From NCBI GenBank assembly GCA_032622095.1, contig CP136061.1:94547345-94611344 (forward strand): a stretch of 64,000 nt of DNA, read 5' to 3'. How positions within the stretch are numbered: position 1 is the stretch's first letter; each line of letters starts with the position of its first letter. Positions 56,634-64,000 of this stretch are shown here, piece after piece. A program made the translations under genes and the position numbers. The DNA comes from Siphonodentalium dalli (Eukaryota > Mollusca > Scaphopoda > Gadilida > Siphonodentaliidae). Under the pieces are notes generated by a model, which saw nothing but the letters and a program-made list of their open reading frames with translations, was not told where the DNA came from and searched no databases.

Positions 56634-57372
56634 CCTTACTCGTATTTAAATTCGCGCAGTACTATATTTCGCTCAGTTTTGAATTCGCGCACTTTGAATT
56701 CGCGCACCTAGCTGCGCGAATTCAAATCTGACAATAATATTTTCCTAAAAGTTTTGGATCTCATGAGAGTTTCAGTTCTTAATCGTTCCTGAAGATTCAT
56801 AACGACGGATTTACACCGTACATGTACAAACATGGCTGCATCATCAATGCGTTGTGAGGATATGTGTCTGGGTGATATTCTATTGAATTAGTTATATACA
56901 TAATAGGAATCAACTCGAGAGAAGTGAAACCACAACCACATACTATAGGCAGCTGACTTCAGAAAAATTCAACACTAGGCTGTGGGTTATGTTGGCATAA
57001 ATAATTCAGTATGTTGGTCATGATGTCACTCCATGCATTGTTGATAACAGGGGCGTACTTTCGGACACCTTCTGCCTTACCTGGAATATGTATATTTCTT
57101 ATACCAGTATTTCAACACCGACATGTTACCATAATTTGTTGCTTTACATAATTATGAGTAATGTTTGTATGTATGTGGCCCGCATGTAATATATAACCCT
57201 ATAAAAGCAGGTCTAGTTATCTATATTCAGTCAAGCCTACTGTAATGTACGTTACTCATCAACATATCCATCTGCTTTTCCCTGTGGTTCGCTATAAACT
57301 CAAAGAGTCGTACTATTTTTCGCTCAGTTTAAAAAAAAAAATAGTACTGTGCGAATTTAAATACGAGTAAGG
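56634..57372. mobile_element. Family L TIR element, 739 bp
   Basis: CCTTACTCGTATTTAAATTC / GAATTTAAATACGAGTAAGG, ends about 30 bp, TA on both sides. No transposase frame. A left end also lies at 16019. Confidence 0.8.
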
Positions 57373-57655
57373 TAGATAGTTGACATCCCATAATTAAAAA
57401 CTCACATTTTTGCCAAATGAAAATATTTTGTTGCCTTTTGCAAATTTGGCAAGCGGCAGCGCGGACCCTGAATATAATATGTATGTTAGTATTTGTTATC
57501 AGTGTTGATACATCTTTGGTATCGGTATGTAGTCATTCAAAACAAATATGAAGAAAATATATTAAATCAAACCAATGGAACAACCCGACTCGTAAAATCG
57601 GGATAACCCACCCCAAAATATGCCGGAGTCGGTGGTCCCGCTTTCATATACAAAC

Positions 57656-57769
57656 CTTGATCACAATTTTGTCCGTAAAATGAAGTAGTACATAAACAAG
57701 TGTAGCTACCATCTGTGTTTGTACATTCCCCATCATGACATGTGTCGGAATGGGCACACTCATTCTCAT
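57656..57769 (-). CDS. EGF exon 3
   Basis: The acceptor ACTTCAG precedes ATGAGAATGAG (DENEC) and the donor is GTTTGT. The exon is 114 bp, phase 1-1, with six cysteines and the motif CTNTDGSYTC. It is a calcium-binding EGF repeat. The loop CTTSFYGQNC lacks the usual G-Y/W after C5. Confidence 0.86.
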
Positions 57770-58259
57770 CTGAAGTAAAACATAGATACATACAATAAAA
57801 GAAATTTGGCAATAAACGTCTTCAGTCTTTTTAAGTCTTATCAACTTTTTTTACTGCTATGCAAAATGGTCATTTCTAAGAATTCAGTCAATTCATTCCA
57901 TGGCATATAATTACCCCTACTTTCGCTTAAATGCATTCATCTGATTGGTCAAGATGATTAGATATACTTGGTAGCGATGATCTCTATCAGCTAAGGTAAG
58001 TGTCATTTCCCGCATCACAACGCAAAGTGATACTTTCAGAAATTGGGCAACTATGACCGTCGCCCCACATCATGACGTCATTTTGTAAACATGTCCATAG
58101 TTTCCATACCGCGAAAAGATATAATTTTTTTAATGGATAAAAATCAATTACTAATATAACCCGTTGTGCTGGATAGCATCACTAAATACACCTTTTACAC
58201 TATTTTCAGGTTTGATACCAGCTATAATATGAAAATCCAAAATGCCACAGATCCTCGTA

Positions 58260-58472
58260 CAGTAATACCTTAATTAATCGACTCCTTAACCACAGCAGAA
58301 TTATAGGTAACTTTTCAGGATTTAGTTGGAAATATGGCTTGTTGCCATTCATCGGAAAGCTCTCAGTGAGTGCTTTCCGATGAATGGCAACAAGCCATAT
58401 TTCCAACTAAATCCTGAAAAGTTACCCAAAATACTGCTGTGGTTAAGGAGTCGATTATTTAGGGCATTACTG
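58260..58472. mobile_element. Family A MITE, near-perfect foldback
   Basis: CAGTAATACCTTAATTAATC / TTAGGGCATTACTG with TA flanks. Its two arms yield mirror open frames starting MEIWLVAIHRKAL on both strands. Confidence 0.85.
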
Positions 58473-58479
58473 TATATCA

Positions 58480-58830
58480 ATATATTGGGAGCTTTCTCGT
58501 TCCAATAGTATATAATAGATATTGATAAACTTTACAATATAATTGTGGCTTTTAAGATTATGTGGTCCTTTAACAATTTTATACTAAATGGATTCTACCA
58601 CTCAGTTATAAAAGTATACACTGGAATGGTCGATTATTCATTTGGAGGGGTCTTCAGGTAATGAAAGCAGACGGCAGACAGAAAAACAGATAATAAAAAC
58701 ACAGAATGATTCATATACATTGGTTGGAAATGATCAGATAATAAGTTCAGCGAACGATTGTTGAACTTATAATCTGAACATTTCCTAAGGGAACAACTCA
58801 TCAATGAGTTTTTTGTGTATAGTTAGGGTT
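58480..58830. repeat. Family B trace and family K copy
   Basis: 58485-58575 is a diverged family B end; 58590-58825 is family K with GAACATTTCCTAAGGGA. Ends about 65 bp from the donor of EGF exon 2. Confidence 0.55.
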
Positions 58831-58894
58831 AAAAGACCCATTTATATATGTATGCTCTGAGTATTGTGAATGTGAATAGAATATTTGCTGATAC

Positions 58895-59017
58895 CTTCAG
58901 CACAAGTTGCTCCGTTCCATCCTGCGTCACAAACACAATAGAAGCTGCCAAATGTGTCGAAACATTCGCCGTGACCAGTACATACATCCTGGGACAGGTC
59001 AGCACATTCATTAATGT
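58895..59017 (-). CDS. EGF exon 2
   Basis: The acceptor TTTTTAG is followed by ACATTAATGAATGT (DINEC) and the donor is GTATCA. This 123-bp phase 1-1 exon holds six cysteines. CFDTFGSFYC fits the hydroxylation motif and CDAGWNGATC is the usual C5-C6 loop, so this is a calcium-binding EGF repeat. Confidence 0.87.
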
Positions 59018-59379
59018 CTAAAAATAGAAACAATGGAGTAAGTTGAAGGTCATTACATTCACAACCATAATTTACCATTGTTCGTAAACTTAAATTGGCA
59101 GGTCTGGTTTGAATTGGCAGAAATATCTCAAAAATGGGTAACATAATTCGGATAACATGAATAGACAAATGGCGCATCTTAAAGATGGTCTATCTCTTTG
59201 TAAACATGTGTTATATAGTTACCGGGGTATAAAATATTAGATATGAATCGAAGACCCTTGTCCAGAAGTGCTTCTATCGATTAATAATGATTATATTTTG
59301 AATATATTTTGGTCTAAATACATGAGGTTGTTTAGCTAAAGCACAATAGTGGTTACTGTTAAAAGAGGCCAGAATTTTT

Positions 59380-59880
59380 ATTATGTAATTTTTTTCAGAT
59401 TAGATAGCTCCCATCTAGCAGTGATCCTAAACATGCCTGTAAATTTTCAAAACATTTCTTCAATAAATGTGGGCTGCAGGGTGTGCTGATGGATTTAAAT
59501 GTGAAATCCAAGATGGCCACTAGTGGCCATGTTTTTCTATGAAATTTGAAAATATTTAATGGTTCAAATCTAGTGTTCATTCCTGAAGATTTATATGAAG
59601 TATTTAGTGACACTCAGTTGAGGGAAGATACCTGTAGGGTATGGCGAAGAATTTATTCATGCAGAGGGTAAAATCCAAGGTGGCCACTGGTTGCAATGTT
59701 ATTCATCTAGAGGTCACCCCGAAGATCCATATGAAGTTTGGTGACAATCGGATGAGATATGTGACCTGTAGGGTGGGCTAAAGGAATTTGAATGAAAGAC
59801 GTACCTATGCACGGACAGACGGATGACAGCCCTTGGCAATAATTCATTAAACTTGACTTTGTCAAGTTGAGCAAAAACTA
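59380..59880. repeat. AAGATGGC repeat copy ending in a hairpin
   Basis: AAATCCAAGATGGCCACTAG, then CTATGCACGGACAGACGGAT and a closing hairpin AAACTTGAC/GTCAAGTT. The order matches the family N ends. Confidence 0.65.
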
Positions 59881-60055
59881 ATTAACTGTAACGTGCATAT
59901 ATAATTTGTCTTCAATATTTTCGGTATCTAAGATTTAAACAACATGGCTCAATCGAACCCCAGAATTATGTAAACATAATTTGGTAAGAGATATCTCAAA
60001 ACAAATTCGTTGATAAAGCGCTAAATATTATGTACTTTAAATTATTTCATATTAA

Positions 60056-61255
60056 AGGGGTACTGAACACTAATTCCGGACTTTATGGGATACTCAACAG
60101 AATGTATGCAACAGATCAATGAATTTGAGCCATGGATTAGTGCATAATACACTCATGTGCTCTATGGATGATGCAAACAGTACAACATGAGTGTATTTTG
60201 CATTAATCCATGGCTCAAATTCGTTCGTTTGTTGCATATATTCTGTTGAGTATAAAACGAGAATGTCCCATAAATGGCCAGATTTAGTGTACAGTCCCCA
60301 GGCCTGGAAATCTCAAGGCGGGCTGGCGGGCTGCCCGCCTACAGCCCGCCTAGAATTTTCCAAGACGGGCTTTTTATAGCCCGCCTCGTCAACAATAGGA
60401 AATTTATTAAGTTATTGTATCGTGTTTTACTGCATAGAAATTGTAAAGATTTAAATTATACAGTGTGCGCATGCGTGATCTCTCCAACAGATGGTAATGT
60501 CAAATGGCGGAATCGCTAAATTCTGGAACAAAATGTTCCGTAAATCAGATCTTTTGATTGATTCTCACACATTTTAAGGACAAAATAAATTATTTCTCTT
60601 CATAAGATTGAGCTTACAATATATTTCACTGGATAAAAGCAACATATAACTGTGGATAGTGAGAACCAAATGTCACCGTCTCGATTTATTTCAACCTTTC
60701 GTTCCGTTTCCGGTTCCTATCAGAGAAAATTGTATATCACTATTTAAAATCGATAAATTTCTCGCTTCGATTGACTATCTTAATATAATGAGCTAATGTC
60801 TCTGGAGACAACTTGGACAAGTTATCAATCACTGTGGTGAATATTCTTGTTTACAATGTTATTAAATTATTAAAGTTGAGAAACTATTCTCTATGTCCCC
60901 CGATTGCAAACACTCAGAAAATCTATACAAAGCAACTTGACCGCTGGAAGCAGCAATCTGCGAAAGCGGTCTTGCCATCGGTGATGGAATATGGATTACT
61001 TTGACAAATAAAGCAGTCATTTGTAACTGTATTTAAGTGTACATATACTGGATTTGACATTCACAACTCTGGACATTTTTTTGTCTACATAACAAAACTA
61101 ATTTAGGTGAAGTTAAACGTCAAAAATAGACAAACTAAGGTATAAAAAAATCATAACTGTAAAAGTTGAGGAGGGCTATAGCCCTCCTAGCCAAATCTAG
61201 GAGGGCTATTAATAGCCTCCCTGGATTTTCTAGACCGCCAGCCCTGAGTCCCCCT
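60056..61255. mobile_element. Family M TTAA element split by an hAT-like element
   Basis: AGGGGTACTGAACACTAA at the left, AGTGTACAGTCCCC ... CT before TTAA (61256-61259) at the right. A strong internal palindrome CACTCATG/CATGAGTG with ATCCATGGCTCAAATT arms lies at 60105-60230. Confidence 0.75.
60300..61245. mobile_element. hAT-like element with AGGCCTGG / CCAGCCCT ends, 946 bp
   Basis: The 8-bp duplication has one mismatch (CAGTCCCC, 60292-60299; GAGTCCCC, 61246-61253). Sub-terminal palindromes of GCCCGCC at the left and AGGAGGGCTAT at the right. Short plus-strand frames inside show no transposase motif. Confidence 0.7.
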
Positions 61256-61512
61256 TTAAGATAATGCAATATACATTTCCTGGAAGTCTAATGTTATTCC
61301 AGTTCCATTTCCAGAATAGCAATAAATACAAATGTCAAAATATTTTATCAGAACCCGATCGTGTTCAAAGTTGAATTTTTTATGACTTCAATGCGTCTTT
61401 ATGGGACATATAATGCTCATGGAAAGGTATTTATTGAATAATTCAGACCTCCGTGTACCTTTAACTGGACACAATTTGGGAGACGTTTGACAAAATAGAA
61501 CTGAAGACTTAC

Positions 61513-61635
61513 TTTCCATACAAGTAGATCCTCTATAGCCATCGTGACATGAGCAGCCGTAGCCGCCATACACGTTGGTGCAAGTCCCAGACGTCGATGG
61601 ACAATAAGTCTCCAAATCCAAACACTCATTAAAAT
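61513..61635 (-). CDS. EGF exon 1 (most 5' in window)
   Basis: The acceptor TTCAG precedes ATTTTAATGAG and the donor is GTAAGT. The 123-bp phase 1-1 exon encodes one six-cysteine EGF repeat starting FNEC, with CTNVYGGYGC matching the Asp/Asn hydroxylation consensus of calcium-binding EGF domains. The next exon upstream is outside the window; the sequence between here and the right edge is repeat. Confidence 0.85.
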
Positions 61636-61756
61636 CTGAAAATTATTGGACAGACCTTATATTTTCTGATAAATGTGTCATGCCGAATCACAAACTAATA
61701 AATCAACTTCAAATTTGGAAGATATGAGTAATTGTACATCGACCTTCTATGATCCA

Positions 61757-62395
61757 ACAAGAGCATCGCTAGGGTACGGCAAAATATGCCCTTTAGCCAT
61801 TTTGAATTGTACTACCGCAAAATAAAATAATAATTTGAGCATACAAAGAATATACCCCAAATGCCAAAATGCTGTCAAATTCCAAGTATAACAAATGGCC
61901 GTAACTCGATCATGTGAAAATAATTGGACAGAACCTATATTCTAACTTGGCCTGTAGTTTCAGCTGGGAAACACACATACCAGCTTTGGTTCAGATCAAA
62001 TAATCCAAACTGGAGTTGGAAACTGAAATGTTATGAAATCGGTCAAATTCTGAGTCTAATAAGAGCTTCGCTAGGGGGTGGCAAAATATGCCTGTGGTAA
62101 TTTCAACAATGGACCATAACTCAGGTGAAAATTGGAGGGCGGAAACCAAATTTGAACTTGATTTGTATTTTAGGCTTGTAAACTCACATACAAAATCTCA
62201 TTCCATTCAATTCAGACATAGTAAAGTTATCATCCAAAAACGAAAATTAGGTGCAAATTCCAACAATGAAAGTGTCAATGACACTGTAGCTCAACTTGGA
62301 AAGGGAATAATTTAATGTATTACAGTCAATGGAGCCATTAGGAATGTGGAAAGTTGAATATCTAATACATGTTTATAGACATGAAGAGAAAAGTA
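61757..62395. repeat. Head region of the 163-bp array
   Basis: Starts CAACAAGAGCATCGCTAGGG as at 1562, includes one CTCATCATGTGAAAATAA-type unit, and leads into the tandem array. Confidence 0.7.
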
Positions 62396-64000
62396 AAATC
62401 CAAGATGGCTGCTGGCGGCCTTGTTTTCGGCCGAATGACCCCAAAATGAGTTGTTCCCATCTACATGTCATCGTTAACATCCATGACAAATTTTATGATG
62501 ATCAGACTAAAGGTATGACATGTAGCCCGTGCTAAAGAATTTAGTCATACAAAGAGTAAAATCCAAGATGGCTGCTGGCGGCCATGTTTTCGGCCGATTG
62601 ACCCCAAAATGAGTCGTTCCCATCTACATGTCATCGTTAACATCCATGACAAATTTTATGATGATCAGACTAAAGGTACGACCTGTAGCCCATGCTAAAG
62701 AATTTAGTCATACAAAGAGTAAAATCCAAGATGGCTGCTGGCGGCCATGTTTTTGGGCCGAATGACCCCAAAATTACTCGTTCCCATCTACATGTCAATA
62801 TTATCATCCATGACAAATTTCATGATCATTAGACGAACAGTACGACCTGTGGCCCGTGCTAATGGATTAAATTTTTAAATCCAAGATGGCCGCTGGCGGC
62901 CATGTTTTTTGTCCGAATGACCCCAAAATGACTTGTTCCCATCTACATTCCAATTTCAACAACCATGACAAATTTTATGATGATCAGACTAAAGGTACGA
63001 CCTGTAGCCCATGCTAAAGGATTTAGTCATACAATGAGTAAAATCCAAGATGGCTGCTGGCGGCCATGTTTTTCGGCCGAATTACCTCAAAATGACTCGT
63101 TCCCATCTACATGTCATTATTAACATTCATGACAAATTTCATGATGATCAGACTAAAGGTACAACCTGTAGCCCGTGCTAAAGGATTTAGTCATACAAAG
63201 AGTAAAATCCAAGATGGCTGCTGGCGACCAGGTTTTTTGGCCGAATGACCCCAAAATGACTCGTTCCCATCTACATGTCATTGTTAACATCCATGACACA
63301 TTTTATGATGATCAGACTAAAGGTACGACCTGCAGCCCGTGCTAAAGAATTTAGTCATACAAAGAGTAAAATCCAAGATGGCTGCTGGCGGCCATGTTTT
63401 TTGGCCGAATGACCCCAAAATTACTCGTTCCCATCTACATGTCAATATTATCATCCATGACAAATTTCATGATGATCAGAAGAACAGTAGGACCTGTGGC
63501 CCGTGCTAATGGATTAAATTTTTTAATCCAATATGGCCGCTGGCGGCCATGTTTTTTGTCCGAATGACCCCAAAATGACTCGTTCCCATCTACATTCCAA
63601 TTTCAACAACCATGACAAATTTTATGATGATCAGACTAAAGGCACCAAGATGGCTGCTGGCGGCCATGTTTTTCGGCCGAATGACCTCAAAATGACTCGT
63701 TCCCATCTACATATGATTATTAACATTCATGACACATTTCATGATGATCAGACTAAAGGTACAACCTGTAGCCCGTGCTAAAGGATTTAGTCATACAAAG
63801 AGTAAAATCCAAGATGGCTGCTGGCGGCCATGTTTTTTGGCCGAATGACCCCAAAATTACTTGTTCCCATCTACATGTCAATATTATCATCCATGACAAA
63901 TTTCATGATGAACAGAAGAACAGTACGACCTGTGGCCCGTGCTAATGGATCACATTTTTAAACCCAAAATGGCCGCTGGCGGCCATGTTTTTTGTCCGAA
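62395..64000. repeat. About 163-bp tandem satellite array (BIV160-like)
   Basis: About ten monomers with AAATCCAAGATGGCTGCTGG, ACTCGTTCCCATCTACATG and GATGATCAGACTAAAGGTAC. Exact spacings of 163, 163 and 164 bp were counted between several units; variants with CATTAGACGAACAG alternate. It runs off the right edge. The resemblance to bivalve BIV160 is from memory. Confidence 0.85.

Larger units (their letters stand above)
53640..57470. repeat. Large tandem duplication, unit 866 bp, three to four copies
   Basis: Unit 1 (about 54350-55215) and unit 2 (55216-56081) are almost identical, offset 866 bp. A third starts at 56082, is interrupted at about 56275-57373, and resumes at 57374. A shorter relative at 53640-53920 lacks the family I insertion present in units 1 and 2. 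Confidence 0.9.
8122..61635 (-). other. Multi-EGF / TSP1 extracellular protein gene (gene-level entry, partial)
   Basis: Twenty-one exons in one orientation encode, N- to C-terminal, sixteen EGF repeats, four thrombospondin type-1 repeats and a short Cys-rich piece. All exons have an AG acceptor, all but one have a GT donor, and all are phase 1-1, so they splice in one frame. Twelve EGF repeats have the calcium-binding start (D/E-x-D/N-E/D-C or close) and the C3-x-[DN]-x4-[FY]-x-C hydroxylation consensus. Such chains are typical of secreted or cell-surface matrix and adhesion proteins (fibrillin-, fibropellin- or SCO-spondin-like in style), but no orthologue is recognised. The signal peptide and start must lie beyond position 64000. 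The 3' end is not found: a terminal exon should lie between 8121 and about 7000 unless it is too short to see. Splitting into two adjacent genes is possible but nothing shows a break. Confidence 0.8.

Noticed and set aside
58206-58508. Recurrent frame MEIWLVAIHRKAL ... NGNKPYF on both strands and at several loci
   Set aside because: It is the translation of the family A foldback arms, which are palindromic and therefore mirror themselves.

Overview
The window is eukaryotic nuclear DNA, AT-rich, with long introns and very many transposable elements. It is most likely from a bivalve or related lophotrochozoan. The clue is a tandem array of about 163-bp units at the right edge that resembles, from memory and unaligned, the old bivalve satellite family BIV160. 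Extracellular EGF, TSP1 and SRCR modules carried on single symmetric exons also fit an invertebrate animal.

Almost all credible coding sequence lies on the minus strand. From about 61.6 kb down to 8.1 kb I can place 21 exons of one large modular gene: 16 EGF exons (61513-61635 down to 19567-19677), then four thrombospondin type-1 exons (18062-18217, 11951-12094, 11049-11198, 9568-9711), then a short cysteine-rich exon (8122-8187). Every exon starts and ends in phase 1, so modules can be gained or lost without breaking the frame. The 5' end lies beyond the right edge and no terminal exon was found. A second minus-strand gene starts at 6943 with a signal peptide and half an SRCR domain. Its next exon (187-344) completes the domain, and the gene runs off the left edge.

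The gene is still changing by exon duplication: a near-identical EGF exon pair (19.6/21.1 kb), alternating TSP1 exons that look like a duplicated pair, pseudo-exons at 37.2-37.4 kb, and a tandem array of decayed 3' halves of one EGF exon at 37.7-38.5 kb.

The introns are packed with non-autonomous DNA transposons, many with readable target-site duplications. They include hAT-like elements with 8-bp duplications and several unrelated families inserted at TTAA (piggyBac- or Kolobok-like). There are also TA-flanked pogo/mariner-like foldback MITEs, a Harbinger-like element flanked by TAA, and a 0.96-kb inverted-repeat element carrying a THAP zinc-finger reading frame (P-element-like). Two non-LTR retrotransposon 3' fragments lie on the plus strand (14.2-14.75 kb, 19.8-20.3 kb). 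Several nested insertions and empty sites allow insertion order to be read. No rRNA, CRISPR, operon or other prokaryotic feature is present.
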